From the NCBI RefSeq assembly GCF_032393985.1, contig NZ_CP135918.1, positions 806,001 through 870,000 of the forward strand: a DNA stretch of 64,000 nt, given 5' to 3'. Shown here piece by piece: positions 27,602-37,139 of the stretch. The first letter of the stretch is position 1. Every line of letters starts with the position of its first letter. The notes beneath the pieces were generated by a model. That model saw only the letters and a list, made by a program, of their open reading frames with translations, was not told the origin of the DNA and made no database searches. This DNA is from Fischerella sp. JS2. Its GTDB lineage: Bacteria > Cyanobacteriota > Cyanobacteriia > Cyanobacteriales > Nostocaceae. A program made the translations under genes and the position numbers.

Positions 27602-28384
27602 CTAATCGGTTAACGCCGCAATAACTAACGTTAGATCGTCGTCTGTGCGTTGGGTGATCCGGTCTGAACGCAAAAATTTCACCAGTTGCTCTTTGGCGAT
27701 AATTTTATCTTCGGCACTGGCAACAAAGTCAAACAAAGGAAGAAAGAAGGGTTTGTGAGGCGCACTAACAGCCATATTCATTGCCAGCAACTGCAATCCA
27801 TCAGTGAGGACGCCGATGTTGACAACTGACTGACGCCACACCTTGACCTGGACTTTTTCCATCGCGCCTGGGGAAACCAAAAAAGTGGTTTCATTCATGT
27901 ATTCGCCGTTGTCAGGCATAGTTAAGGCAATCAAGTTGCCGATGCGATCCTTTGCTACTGCCACACCATCGCCTACTTGTGCCACTGCCACAATTTCTGG
28001 TGTGGCGACTAGAACAATTAGGGTGCTGGCTAAATCTTGGGGTTGTTTATTACAGGCAATAGCTTCTGCTTCTACAGCTTTTCTGGCGGCTATTATAGCG
28101 TCAGTTAAGAGCGATCGCACAAAAGCATCCTCAACCAAAGTGCGTCGGGAAACTTCTTGATGAGTACAGATGGTTGCTACTGCCGTTTCTGCTGCAACCA
28201 TTGCCCCGACTTTCCCTAAAATCGCTGAACCCGCGCCATCAGCTGCTGACACCACCAAGACATTATCAGGCAATATTACAAAGTGGTGAGCGTCCTGACA
28301 CAGCTGCTTGTTTTTCATATGGCTTGTACCACATACTGATGCGGCAACTACCCGCCATTGAGGTGTCTTTGTTGAAGTTTTCAT
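27602..28384 (-). CDS. PP2C-type Ser/Thr phosphatase (TerY-P triad)
   Basis: 260-residue metal-dependent phosphatase. It has SAADGAGSA (DGxG metal site), AQVGDGVAVAK (GD motif), LTDGL and the C-terminal DDLTLVIAA, which places it in the PP2C_2 group. It would dephosphorylate the kinase's targets or the kinase itself. It lies between the vWA gene (48 bp upstream) and the kinase gene (about 50 bp downstream, or 8 bp with the longer kinase start), so all three are probably one transcript. Length is close to the minimal PP2C fold. Confidence 0.88.
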   Translation of the reverse strand: MKTSTKTPQWRVVAASVCGTSHMKNKQLCQDAHHFVILPDNVLVVSAADGAGSAILGKVGAMVAAETAVATICTHQEVSRRTLVEDAFVRSLLTDAIIAARKAVEAEAIACNKQPQDLASTLIVLVATPEIVAVAQVGDGVAVAKDRIGNLIALTMPDNGEYMNETTFLVSPGAMEKVQVKVWRQSVVNIGVLTDGLQLLAMNMAVSAPHKPFFLPLFDFVASAEDKIIAKEQLVKFLRSDRITQRTDDDLTLVIAALTD

Positions 28385-28432
28385 AAACTAATCTTCTAAC
28401 AGCTGTGTAAGTACAAAAGATGCAATCTTACA

Positions 28433-29107
28433 TCAAACAGAACCCCAACCAATCGGAGGTAGCGCCACCTGCTCATCTACTTTAGAATGAGAAACCGCTG
28501 ACATACTGGCAGATAACCAGACAAACAGCTCAACAAAGTTTAATCCCGTTAGCTTTAAGGGGGTACGCACAGCAATTTGACTTAAGCGTGCCATATTAGC
28601 ATTTTCCACACCTACCGTAAAAAAAGCAACACGTTTGTTTACTTCATCGGCTTGTAGTCTTTTTGCTGCTTGGTCTACTAAGTTATCTGCTTCGCCTTGT
28701 GGTTCTCCATCAGTAATCATGAATACCCAAGGACGATAGTAAGCAATCCCATTGGCACGATACTGAGCTTTGCGTTCTTGAATCAAGTCTAAAGCTTTGT
28801 GGATACCAGCACCCATATTTGTTAATCCCTGTGCGGTTAGGATGGGGGGATTAAACTGGTCAGCGGTTACGAAGTCTTGTACGACATTGATATGGCTATC
28901 AAAAGTAACTATTGCTACTTCTACTCTTCTGGAAGCTAAGGAATTTTTAATTAACTCATCCCTAAAACTTAGTAATCCTTCATTTAGGGCATTGATTGCC
29001 ATACCTTGCATTGAGCCAGAGGTATCAAGTAGTAACACGCAAGGACAACGGGGTTCTGGGTTCTCAGCAAACTCAACGACTTCATCAAGTCTTAATGTAT
29101 CGGTCAT
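28433..29107 (-). CDS. von Willebrand factor A domain protein (TerY-like)
   Basis: About 224 residues from ATG 29107 (a TTG-started extension reaches 29134). A single vWA domain keeps a full MIDAS: DTSGS at residues 28-32, the Thr in GLTNMGAG, and ITDGEPQG. It would bind metal and a partner protein. First gene of the vWA-PP2C-kinase operon. TerY-like vWA proteins are thought to form a scaffold for phospho-regulated assemblies. The C-terminal zinc ribbon of some TerY proteins is absent here. Confidence 0.85.
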   Translation of the reverse strand: MTDTLRLDEVVEFAENPEPRCPCVLLLDTSGSMQGMAINALNEGLLSFRDELIKNSLASRRVEVAIVTFDSHINVVQDFVTADQFNPPILTAQGLTNMGAGIHKALDLIQERKAQYRANGIAYYRPWVFMITDGEPQGEADNLVDQAAKRLQADEVNKRVAFFTVGVENANMARLSQIAVRTPLKLTGLNFVELFVWLSASMSAVSHSKVDEQVALPPIGWGSV

Positions 29108-29710
29108 AACTTTTCGTGTTATATTTAGCTTCAAACTATTATTTTCCTGGATCTCAAAGTATATAGTTTCTAGAGTTGGTAAGACTACCTAGATGTCTTT
29201 TGATTTTTGGATAGTTTACTAGTTATAAAACAATTCGCAACTGCCAAATTACGTAAATTTTTTCAAAAATACTCCCTCGGAGTTAGTGGAGAAAAAGAGA
29301 AGTTATTGAGCTTTGGCATTGTCTGTAGAAGCTTAATTTAAAATAACTTATACGTATAATTTACAGAATACAATAACTGCGTAACTGAGCTAACGGGATA
29401 ATTTAAAGATTTCATGTAGAAGATTCATATTTTAGATAAAAGTAATTAAGCATTATTAGCGTTCTCATCAATATTCAGGAAATTTGTATAAAAATACAGA
29501 ACCAATCAAAACAAAAATATAAAACACTTGTTCTATTACTTATACAAAATTTAACAACTCTCCTGAGAGTAGCTTTTCTAGCTTGTAAGATATACATGAC
29601 AAGTCAAGAAAATATTTTTGTAAAGAAATTAGAAATAACAAGATGCAACATTTGCCGAAGAATGCGAATGCACAAGCAAACTGCTATTTTCCTGTAAATT
29701 CTCTAAGGAA
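29108..29710. other. Divergent promoter region, no gene seen
   Basis: About 600 bp between the minus-strand vWA operon and the plus-strand PATAN-REC gene. It must hold both promoters. The sequence is AT-rich with no repeats, hairpins or ORF that I can support. Confidence 0.5.
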
Positions 29711-31102
29711 ATGAATAATTACGGCACATTCACAAATCTACATCCTCTAAGTTTGTTAAGACAATTATCCAACTGTTCTGACAGTACTTATTTACAAGCC
29801 TTGAGTAACTCAGTTACCTGGTCTATTTTTATTGACCAAGGCAAAATTACATTTGCTACCCATTCCATCGAACCCTTCGATAGACTCGAACGTCATTTGC
29901 GTCGCCTCAGTCATCGCATTCCTACCCTAAGTAGTGAAACTCGTGTCCAATTACGTCTACAATTTGAACCTGATTCTTATAATCAGTCCATAGAATACCA
30001 TAGTTCAAATTCTGAAGAATCTATCAGTTATCAACGTCCTTCTGAATATCAAGCTATTTGCTGGTTAGTTAGTCAAAAACATCTTAACCCTACGCAAGCA
30101 GCCGTATTGATTCAAGAATTGGCAAAAGAAGTAATTGAATCCTTTTTATTAATTAAACAAGGTAATTATGAATTAAAAGAAAATCCAGAGCGAATGCCAA
30201 TCATTTGTAGACTAGATGTTGGGAAACTGATAGAACGTTGTCAAGGGAGGTTGCAAGATTGGCAGTCTTTTGCACCGCATATTTCATCACCTTATCAGCG
30301 TCCATATCTGCGGGTAAAAACTCTAACCTCACAAACAAATTTACCAGAAATACAGCAAAATATAAGTGAATGGATCAAAGGTTTTAGCCTACGTCATCTC
30401 GCAGTAATTATCAACCAAGATGAAATACATGTGCTGAAAACTTTGTATCCTTACATTTTAAATGGCTCAATTTTATTACATGAACCAGACCCGCCTTTTG
30501 ATAAATTACCGAAAACTTTTGAGCAGGTAATAGAAAATAATCGTATAACTGTATTAAAAAATCAAGAATTAGTAGATACATCATTAATAGAAAATAGTAA
30601 TACAAAAACTCAAACAAATTCTCAACAATTAGCACACATTACTCAGGCGAGAAGAAAAAAATTACAAGAATTCACAAGTCCAATTAACATCAACTCTACT
30701 CTACAACAAGCTATTCCTGCTCCTGCAAATATCCGCAAAAAATATAAAATTATTTCTATAGATGATAGTCCAACATTTCTAAAAGAAATTAGTCGTTTTT
30801 TAGAAGAAGAAAAATTTTCTGTAGTGACAATCAGCGATCCACTCAAAGCAGTCATGGCAGTAATTAGACACAAACCAGACTTGATTTTATTGGATCTCAA
30901 CATGGAAGGAATTGATGGTTATGAATTATGTCGCATTATCCGTAATAACTCCATGTTTAAAGAGACTCCGATTGTGATGGTTACAGGTAGCAAGGGAATT
31001 ATAGATAAAGTTAGAGCTAGATTTGTAGGTGCATCGGGATATTTAACTAAACCATTTACGCGTGCAGATTTACTCAAAATGGTGTTTATGCATTTGACTT
31101 GA
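29711..31102 (+). CDS. PATAN-REC response regulator (PatA-like)
   Basis: 463 residues. The N-terminal PATAN/DUF4388-type domain (about 1-270) carries helices typical of PatA-like proteins, such as FTNLHPLSLLRQLS and VTWSIFIDQGKITFATHS. A variable linker at about 290-345 is rich in Asn, Thr and Gln. The C-terminal receiver domain has acidic pocket IDDS, phospho-acceptor LLDLNM and KPF lysine. PatA of Anabaena controls heterocyst position along filaments, but many cyanobacterial PATAN-REC proteins act in phototaxis or pilus control, so the role is open. No output domain beyond REC. The only nearby AAGGA sits 3-4 nt before the ATG. Confidence 0.85.
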   Translation: MNNYGTFTNLHPLSLLRQLSNCSDSTYLQALSNSVTWSIFIDQGKITFATHSIEPFDRLERHLRRLSHRIPTLSSETRVQLRLQFEPDSYNQSIEYHSSNSEESISYQRPSEYQAICWLVSQKHLNPTQAAVLIQELAKEVIESFLLIKQGNYELKENPERMPIICRLDVGKLIERCQGRLQDWQSFAPHISSPYQRPYLRVKTLTSQTNLPEIQQNISEWIKGFSLRHLAVIINQDEIHVLKTLYPYILNGSILLHEPDPPFDKLPKTFEQVIENNRITVLKNQELVDTSLIENSNTKTQTNSQQLAHITQARRKKLQEFTSPININSTLQQAIPAPANIRKKYKIISIDDSPTFLKEISRFLEEEKFSVVTISDPLKAVMAVIRHKPDLILLDLNMEGIDGYELCRIIRNNSMFKETPIVMVTGSKGIIDKVRARFVGASGYLTKPFTRADLLKMVFMHLT

Positions 31103-31372
31103 AGCACAAAATTATAGAGAACGCACTCTTGTTGAGGAAAAGATATAAAGATAATTTGATTTTGATGGTTATACCTTGACAAGGCTAGCATTACCCACTT
31201 TCAAAACTAAACTTACATAATCAGATTGGTATCAAATAAATTTGGAACTGATAGCTTAAGTCTACTTTAGTAAACTTATCTTTGATTGAGCCATCTACAT
31301 TAGATGAAAAATCGAATCAACACAGATATCACAGATATACACTGATGTAGACGTGCAAGTAGCTCCCGAAGG

Positions 31373-31579
31373 CTACACAGATGGATCATGAGTTTGCTCC
31401 TGATTTGCTCCTCGATCGCCAGGATTTACGTAAAAACTCCCCAAAATATCTTCATTTCCCCCACACCCATTTTTCAAATCAAACGCAATTGCTTTTGCTA
31501 ATGGATGAGGAATCCTGTCGATTAATTCTAAAATAGTCTTTGCATTCTGAATTTCAGATCTGATTTCGCACAAGCACAC
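31373..31579 (-). CDS. Small hypothetical protein, doubtful
   Basis: A 68-residue frame divergent from pheT by 5 bp. Its middle ([23 protein letters not shown]) looks protein-like, but I do not recognise the family. The 3' end runs into a dispersed repeat (ACACAGATGGATC). If real, pheT has almost no promoter space, which argues against it. It may be a remnant. Confidence 0.3.
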   Translation of the reverse strand: MCLCEIRSEIQNAKTILELIDRIPHPLAKAIAFDLKNGCGGNEDILGSFYVNPGDRGANQEQTHDPSV

Positions 31580-31584
31580 ATTCC

Positions 31585-34020
31585 ATGCGTATTTCTCTTA
31601 AATGGCTGCGGGAACTAGTTGAGGTAAAACTAGCAAGCGAAGAATTAGCTCAAACCTTGACAATGGCAGGGTTTGAGGTAGAAGATATTGAAGATCGCCG
31701 CACTTGGGCTAATGGTGTTGTGATTGGGAGAGTGCTTGAGCGCCAACCCCATCCCAATGCTGATAAATTAAGTGTTTGTCAAGTTGATATCGGTACAGGA
31801 GAAACTCTAAATATTGTCTGTGGCGCCCCCAATGTCCGGGCAGATATTTATGTACCAGTTGCTACAGTAGGTACTTATCTACCAAATATTGATTTAAAAA
31901 TTAAACCTGCAAAACTGCGTGGCGTCCCATCTAATGGCATGATTTGTTCTTTAAAAGAACTGGGTTTGCCAAGCGATGTAGACGGAATTCATATTTTTAC
32001 CCAAGAGAATCTGCAATTGGGTAGTGATGTGCGTCCGTTGTTGGGTTTGGATGACGTCATTTTGGATGTGACTGCTACTGCTAACCGTGCTGATGCTTTA
32101 AGTATGGTGGGTATAGCGCGGGAAGTTGCAGCGCTGACGGGTGCAAAACTGACGATTCCTGAACCTGGTGAAGTTTCGGTTTCCCAAGGTGCAGGAAATT
32201 TAGCTATTAAAGTAGCTGATACGCAAGCTTGCCCTACCTATATTGGTACAGTAATTGAACAGGTAAAAATTGCCCCTTCTCCTGATTGGTTACAACAGCG
32301 TTTGCGGGCTGCGGGAGTTAGACCAATTAATAATGTAGTGGACATTACTAATTATGTATTGTTGGAATGGGGACAGCCACTACACGCTTTTGATCGCGAT
32401 CGCCTTATTTCTATAGCCAGAAGTGAAAAACTAGCTATTGGTGTGCGTTTTGCTAACGCCGGAGAAACCCTCAAAACTCTAGACGGACAAACTCGCACCC
32501 TCTCCATCCAGAACTTGCTGATTACCGCTAACGATAAACCAGTTGCTTTAGCTGGTGTGATGGGTGGTGAAGAAAGCGAAGTCCATGAAGGTACGCAAAA
32601 TCTGATACTAGAAGCAGCTTTGTTTGATTCCGTAGTCATTCGCCGTTCTTCTCGCAGTGTGGGGTTAAGAAGTGAATCTTCATCTCGATACGAACGGGGT
32701 ATAAATAGTGCAGGCTTGGAAATAGCTACACGCCGCGCCTTAACTCTGATTACCGAACTTACCCAAGGAAGTCTCGTAACTCAGGAAATTTCGGATAGCC
32801 GCCCTGATCCATCAACTTGGACACGTTCGATTGAACTACGTTTAGATCGGGTGAATCAGGTGTTGGGGCCTGTTGATTTAGGTGAACAACCCGGAGAAAT
32901 ACAAGCTGAGGATGTAGAGCGTACTCTAACGGCATTAGGATGTCAACTCAAGAGTGCCGGTGAGCGCAAATGGACAGTGACAGTACCACCCTACCGTTAC
33001 CGTGACTTAGAACGGGAAATTGATTTAATCGAAGAAATTGCCCGTCTCTATGGCTATAATCGTTTCTGCGACACTCTGCCAGAAAAGTCAGGAGCAGGTT
33101 ATTTGCCTTTTGATGTAGACATACTGCGTCAGTTGCGGGCATGTTTCCGGGGTGAAGGATTAACAGAATTAATGCACTACTCCTTAGTGAAGCCAGGAGA
33201 AGATAGACAAATAGCATTAGCAAATCCTTTATTTGTAGAGTATTCAGCCCTACGCACAGATTTGCTTTCTGGGTTGATTGATGCTTATGTGTATAATTTA
33301 GAACAAGGCAATGGGGCGCTCAATGGATTTGAAGTTGGGCGAATTTTTTGGCAAGAAGAAAACGGCTTGCAGGAAGCAGATGCCATAGCAGGGATTTTAG
33401 GAGGCGATCGCAGATCTAGCAAGTGGACAAGTAGTGGGCGTGAGCAACCCATGACTTGGTACGAAGCCAAAGGCATCTTGGATAGTGTATTTCAGCGCCT
33501 GGGTTTGGAGGTGGAATATCAACCAGATTGCCGTGACGAGCGTTTGCATCCAGGTAGAACCGCCTCTTTGTGGATTCGGGGTAACAGATTGGGTATCTTT
33601 GGGCAGTTACATCCCCAACTGCGACACGAAAGAAGTTTGCCAGAAGCAGTTTACGTATTTCAACTAGATTTAGATGTGCTGTTGGATGCACTAGATCAAG
33701 ATGAAATCATCGTACCTACTTTTAAACCTTATTCTACCTATCCAGCTACAGATAGAGATATTGCATTCTTTGCACCTGTGAAAGTGACAGTTGCCGAAAT
33801 TGAAAAAGCAATTACTAAAGCAGGTAAAGATTTACTCGAATCTGTGGAACTATTTGATGAATACCGGGGCGAACATGTACCGCAAGGACAACGGAGTTTA
33901 GCATTCCGCCTCATTTATCGAGCTAGCGATCGCACTCTCACTGATGCAGAAGTTGAACCCGTGCATCAAAAAGTCCGTGATACATTGGTCGAAAAATTTG
34001 GTGTTGCTTTGAGAAGTTAA
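31585..34020 (+). CDS. pheT: Phenylalanine-tRNA ligase beta subunit
   Basis: 811-residue beta chain of the heterotetrameric PheRS, which charges tRNA-Phe in the cytoplasm. Domains in order: [15 protein letters not shown]-terminus, tRNA-binding (OB) domain around 40-150, B3/B4 editing domain around 215-390, B5 domain around 410-490 ([18 protein letters not shown]), core catalytic-like domain to about 715, and FDX-ACB anticodon domain at the C-terminus ([15 protein letters not shown]). Length is normal for bacteria. pheS is not adjacent in this window, as is common in cyanobacteria. Confidence 0.97.
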   Translation: MRISLKWLRELVEVKLASEELAQTLTMAGFEVEDIEDRRTWANGVVIGRVLERQPHPNADKLSVCQVDIGTGETLNIVCGAPNVRADIYVPVATVGTYLPNIDLKIKPAKLRGVPSNGMICSLKELGLPSDVDGIHIFTQENLQLGSDVRPLLGLDDVILDVTATANRADALSMVGIAREVAALTGAKLTIPEPGEVSVSQGAGNLAIKVADTQACPTYIGTVIEQVKIAPSPDWLQQRLRAAGVRPINNVVDITNYVLLEWGQPLHAFDRDRLISIARSEKLAIGVRFANAGETLKTLDGQTRTLSIQNLLITANDKPVALAGVMGGEESEVHEGTQNLILEAALFDSVVIRRSSRSVGLRSESSSRYERGINSAGLEIATRRALTLITELTQGSLVTQEISDSRPDPSTWTRSIELRLDRVNQVLGPVDLGEQPGEIQAEDVERTLTALGCQLKSAGERKWTVTVPPYRYRDLEREIDLIEEIARLYGYNRFCDTLPEKSGAGYLPFDVDILRQLRACFRGEGLTELMHYSLVKPGEDRQIALANPLFVEYSALRTDLLSGLIDAYVYNLEQGNGALNGFEVGRIFWQEENGLQEADAIAGILGGDRRSSKWTSSGREQPMTWYEAKGILDSVFQRLGLEVEYQPDCRDERLHPGRTASLWIRGNRLGIFGQLHPQLRHERSLPEAVYVFQLDLDVLLDALDQDEIIVPTFKPYSTYPATDRDIAFFAPVKVTVAEIEKAITKAGKDLLESVELFDEYRGEHVPQGQRSLAFRLIYRASDRTLTDAEVEPVHQKVRDTLVEKFGVALRS

Positions 34021-34140
34021 TTATTAGTTAGTGGTTAGTGGTTAGTGGATAGTGGTTGATGGCTAATAACAACGATCAATTACCAATCACCCATTACCAA
34101 TTAGCAATTAGCAATTACCCATTACCTACTAACTACTAAC
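34021..34140. repeat. STRR block after pheT
   Basis: Runs of TTAGTGG heptads (34027-34055) followed by CAATTAC/CCATTAC heptads (34078-34125). The same heptad family recurs at 46660-46770, 53590-53670 and 54690-54730, always between genes. Confidence 0.85.
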
Positions 34141-34161
34141 AATCTTTGGAATAGAAAAAAT

Positions 34162-34431
34162 ATGACTAAATACATCATGTGGGGAACTTACTGTGAAGAT
34201 GTCCTTGAGAAACGTGCCCCTTATCGTCAAGCTCATCTAGATGGATTAGCAAAACAAAAAGAATCTGGTGTACTAATTACTATTGGCCCCACCAAAGATT
34301 TAACAAAAGTTTTTGGTATTTACGAAGCTGACAACGAAGATGCTGTGCGTCAATTGGTAGAAAATGATCCTTATTGGCAAAACGGAATTTGGACTGAATA
34401 CTCTATCAAAGAGTGGATTCAGGCATTTTAG
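34162..34431 (+). CDS. YciI-family protein
   Basis: Compact 89-residue protein with the YCII fold: MTKYIMWGTYCEDVLEKRAPYRQ, then the conserved His in AHLDGLAKQKESGVL and a Gly/Pro turn (TIGPTKD), ending AVRQLVENDPYWQNGIW. The His-Asp pair of YciI proteins (H in RQAHLDG and D in ENDPY) is present. The family is related to ferredoxin-like muconolactone-type folds. Its function is generally unknown, with roles as small enzyme or accessory domain proposed. Single gene with its own terminator downstream. Confidence 0.88.
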   Translation: MTKYIMWGTYCEDVLEKRAPYRQAHLDGLAKQKESGVLITIGPTKDLTKVFGIYEADNEDAVRQLVENDPYWQNGIWTEYSIKEWIQAF

Positions 34432-34444
34432 ATATTATGGCAAA

Positions 34445-34530
34445 AGGTAGTAGACAGGGCTGTATTCCTAAAAATACAAAAGATGCAGGAACAAATAATG
34501 TCTAAATTTCTTCTACTACCTCAGTTTTTT
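34445..34530 (+). terminator. Long-loop terminator after the YciI gene
   Basis: AGGTAGTAGA (34445-34454) pairs perfectly with TCTACTACCT (34512-34521), which is followed by CAGTTTTTTG. An inner GTATT/AATAC stem (34462-34477) partly folds the 57-nt loop. Confidence 0.6.
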
Positions 34531-34661
34531 GTACGGTTATCATGAAAGATTTCTCATGCAAAAAAACTTGCTATTGCCTAGACTAAAAGTATGGTCAAAC
34601 AAAACTGTCTCAACTTTGACTGTTTGTAAATCACTAAATATTGAGTTGAGAAGGTAGGTCT

Positions 34662-35078
34662 ATGAACAAAATTTTTAAACGCACAGTTTTACCCGGCTTA
34701 TTGGCTACAAGTTTAGTAGGTGCTAGTTTTGTTCCTGCTAAACCTGCTGCTGCTGATGAGTACATACTACAAGACATTGGTATTGGAGCCGGCGCTGGTG
34801 TAGTCTCTGGCGCTATTAGAGGACGTGGTTCTGTCGTCAACAATGCCATCAAGGGGGCGGCGTCTGGGGCTGCTGTCAACGCCGTTCATGGTACTAGACG
34901 TCAGTACAAAAACCGTCAAAACCGTAACGTGGTTCAAGATGTTGGAGTCGGCGCAGCTGCGGGTGCAGTAACTGGCACAATCCTTCGTGGTAACACCAGA
35001 CATGTTGTTGGTGATGCCATTGATGGTGCAGCCGCAGGTGGAGCAATCAATGTCCTCACTAATGGCAAAAGGCAGTAA
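34662..35078 (+). CDS. Secreted glycine-zipper protein with internal duplication
   Basis: 138 residues. A Sec signal peptide (about 1-31, ending AKPAAA|DE) precedes two tandem copies of a roughly 45-residue unit. Copy one begins QDIGIGAGAGVVSGAI and copy two QDVGVGAAAGAVTGTI. Each has a GxxxG-rich zipper followed by NNAIKGAASGAAVN or GDAIDGAAAGGAIN, and a basic linker (RRQYKNRQNRN) separates them. Glycine zippers pack helices in membranes, so an outer-membrane or envelope-associated role is likely, but no specific function is known to me. Strong purines (GAAGGTAGG) lie 7-14 nt before the ATG. Confidence 0.82.
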   Translation: MNKIFKRTVLPGLLATSLVGASFVPAKPAAADEYILQDIGIGAGAGVVSGAIRGRGSVVNNAIKGAASGAAVNAVHGTRRQYKNRQNRNVVQDVGVGAAAGAVTGTILRGNTRHVVGDAIDGAAAGGAINVLTNGKRQ

Positions 35079-35102
35079 TTCAAAAATTACATACTTAAAG
35101 TA

Positions 35103-35124
35103 GGGGCGCACAGCCGTGCGCTCC
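35103..35124 (+). terminator. GC-rich hairpin after the glycine-zipper gene
   Basis: GGGGCGCAC (35103-35111) pairs with GTGCGCTCC (35116-35124), with one G-U pair and a 4-nt loop. It lies 25 bp after the stop. There is no clean T run, so it could also be a dispersed repeat. Confidence 0.5.
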
Positions 35125-35177
35125 ACAAAATTTCTCTGTTTTCGGCAACGGTAAACACTACATAATTCAAATTGGTG

Positions 35178-35993
35178 TTAGTATTCTTCTGGTGCTGGTA
35201 GAGGGAATCTTTCACCAGCTAAATAAGCATCTAAATTTTGTTGGAAGTAAAGCCAAGAAGTCATGTCTTCGACATCTAAAAAGGATTTCGGAGCATTTTT
35301 GTATAGAGGAACACGAGTATTAATTTCGTCTTTGAGTAGTTGCGGTAATTCGTCGAGGCCTTTGACTTTGCTACCATAAGCACTGTAGATGAGATAACCA
35401 GAGCGATCGCCCATTTTCATCCAAGGTAGCCATTGGCCAATCCTATCCCAACTCAGTCTCAGTTGAAAAACCGAAGGTAATTCCAAATTGAATAAATCTG
35501 TGGTGGGAACAGTAATTTTAAATAACTCTGCGGCTTGATAAGTGGGTTGGGGACTATATTGAGCTAATTTCTCATCTTCTAGTAAGGGGTTGGGATAAGT
35601 AGGAAAGATATCAAATACAAAAGTTGTACTCTCATCATCTACTTGGGCTGGAAACTTGCCTTTAAAATGACCTTGCACTGGGTTATTCGCAACGTGCATT
35701 ACTGGAACTGTTTCCCCCGTCCAGGGATTATCCCATGTATGCAAAATCTCTTCTGTTTCGGGATTGAGGTAATAAGTCAATTCTCTAGAGGTAAAATCCC
35801 AGCAACCCGCTTCAGTGGAAATACATCTGCTCACACTCATGCCAACCATTTTAAATAAGAGTGTGCGTTTTTCACCTGGAACAAAAGCGTATATTTTACC
35901 TGTCCAGCTTAAAAAGCTTGATTCAGCAGGATCAAGTGAAGAGCGAGTTTTCACCCAGTATGAGGCTTCTAATTCTTGATTTTGGGCAACCAT
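35178..35993 (-). CDS. DUF1838 family protein
   Basis: 271-residue soluble protein with the DUF1838 pattern: FLSWTGKIYAFVPGEKRTLLFKMVGMSVSRC near the N-terminus, DFTSRELTYYLNPETEEILHTWDNPWTGE in the middle, and aromatic-rich strands after it. It has no signal peptide or membrane helix. Biochemical function of the family is unknown to me. AGGAGCC lies 7 nt before the ATG, supporting this start. It is convergent with the glycine-zipper gene. Confidence 0.8.
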   Translation of the reverse strand: MVAQNQELEASYWVKTRSSLDPAESSFLSWTGKIYAFVPGEKRTLLFKMVGMSVSRCISTEAGCWDFTSRELTYYLNPETEEILHTWDNPWTGETVPVMHVANNPVQGHFKGKFPAQVDDESTTFVFDIFPTYPNPLLEDEKLAQYSPQPTYQAAELFKITVPTTDLFNLELPSVFQLRLSWDRIGQWLPWMKMGDRSGYLIYSAYGSKVKGLDELPQLLKDEINTRVPLYKNAPKSFLDVEDMTSWLYFQQNLDAYLAGERFPLPAPEEY

Positions 35994-36120
35994 TTTGTGG
36001 CTCCTGACTACTTATTAAACAATACCTTTTTAGGTGAAGGTTTTGTTCCAGAAGACTTTTGGGTACAACTTGAGTGTTTTTAAACGCACCAGGGACGCAA
36101 AGGTAAGCGCAGAGAGAAGT

Positions 36121-36215
36121 TTGTAGACGCGCTTTGCGCGGCTTCCCGAAGGGTGCGGAGGTTTCCTCCGTTAGCGTAAGATCCTCGCGATAGCGAGGCT
36201 CAAAGCTTCGGTGGG
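36121..36215. repeat. Cluster of three short hairpins (palindromic dispersed repeat)
   Basis: Within 95 bp three back-to-back palindromes occur: GCGCTTTGCGC (36129-36139), CGGAGGTTTCCTCCG (36157-36171) and CCTCGCGATAGCGAGG (36183-36198). The block opens with GTAGACGCGC, shared with elements near 2400, 37882 and 59609. It is a typical cyanobacterial palindromic repeat, here between DUF1838 and the methylase. Confidence 0.7.
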
Positions 36216-36260
36216 GTCGCAGAGTTTCGGATGTTAACTAATTTTTTGTCTAATATCTGA

Positions 36261-37130
36261 CTAAGTTAGTTCGATAAACTCAAGCTCAACTGTTGAGGCT
36301 GAATTGATATTTTTTCTTGGATGTTGATAATTAGTTATAATTAATTCTTTTCCTTTGGCTGCTTCACTCTGCTTGTAGTTATTCATTCCATACTGTAATT
36401 CCCATGCACAGATATTCTTTGATTTAAAATTATCTCTGATTGTGGGAGAATCATCATAAGTTATCAGCCAATTATGATGGCATTGTTGCACTATTTCAGC
36501 AAATTTTTGATGGTTAAAACAAGTGTGTAAGTTTCCAGCTTTACCATAAAGTTTTGATTTAGTAGCAACAAAATAAGGAGGATCTAAAAACAGAAATACT
36601 TCTTCTCCTTCTGGGATTAAAAGGTCACTGTAATCTAAATTAGTAATTTTAACGTCATTTGTTAAAATATTTTCTAATTTTTCTAAACTTTCAATTGATG
36701 AGTAAGTAAATCTTTTATGAAAAGCTTCTTGTGAAAATCCACCTGATTCAATAGTGCCAGAAAAGGTAATTCTATTGAGGACAAAAAAACGTACCGCCCT
36801 GTCAAGTTCAGTTAAATTATTTGTAGATTCTATGCTGATCAATTCTTGAAATAATAATCTACCGTCTGTATATTTATCTTTTATCAGACAGACTTCTTGA
36901 ACTAGCTGAGGTAAATTTGTTTGAGCAACTTTCCAAAAACAGTATAGTTCAGGGTTTAAATCGTTAATCCAAAATTTCTGGTTTGGAAACTTTTGTTTTA
37001 GGTATATAAATACAGAACCACCACCTATAAAAGGTTCTCGAAATTCCGAAAAATTATCTGGTAAGTACTCAGCAATTTTATTTAGTGCTTTGGACTTGCC
37101 ACCAGGGTAACGTAGCGGGCTTTTCAACAT
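36261..37130 (-). CDS. Dam-type DNA adenine methyltransferase (D12 class), orphan
   Basis: 289-residue N6-adenine methyltransferase of the alpha (Dam/MTase_D12) group. It has RYPGGKSKAL near the N-terminus, the SAM-binding EPFIGGGSVF and catalytic LDPPYF. No restriction endonuclease gene is adjacent, so it is likely solitary. Dam-like enzymes commonly modify GATC; the genome's HIP1 octamer contains GATC, and Anabaena carries solitary GATC-type methylases (DmtA), so that target is plausible but inferred. It is 9 bp from the TrpF-like gene on the same strand and probably co-transcribed with it. Confidence 0.9.
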   Translation of the reverse strand: MLKSPLRYPGGKSKALNKIAEYLPDNFSEFREPFIGGGSVFIYLKQKFPNQKFWINDLNPELYCFWKVAQTNLPQLVQEVCLIKDKYTDGRLLFQELISIESTNNLTELDRAVRFFVLNRITFSGTIESGGFSQEAFHKRFTYSSIESLEKLENILTNDVKITNLDYSDLLIPEGEEVFLFLDPPYFVATKSKLYGKAGNLHTCFNHQKFAEIVQQCHHNWLITYDDSPTIRDNFKSKNICAWELQYGMNNYKQSEAAKGKELIITNYQHPRKNINSASTVELEFIELT

Positions 37131-37139
37131 AAAATATTA

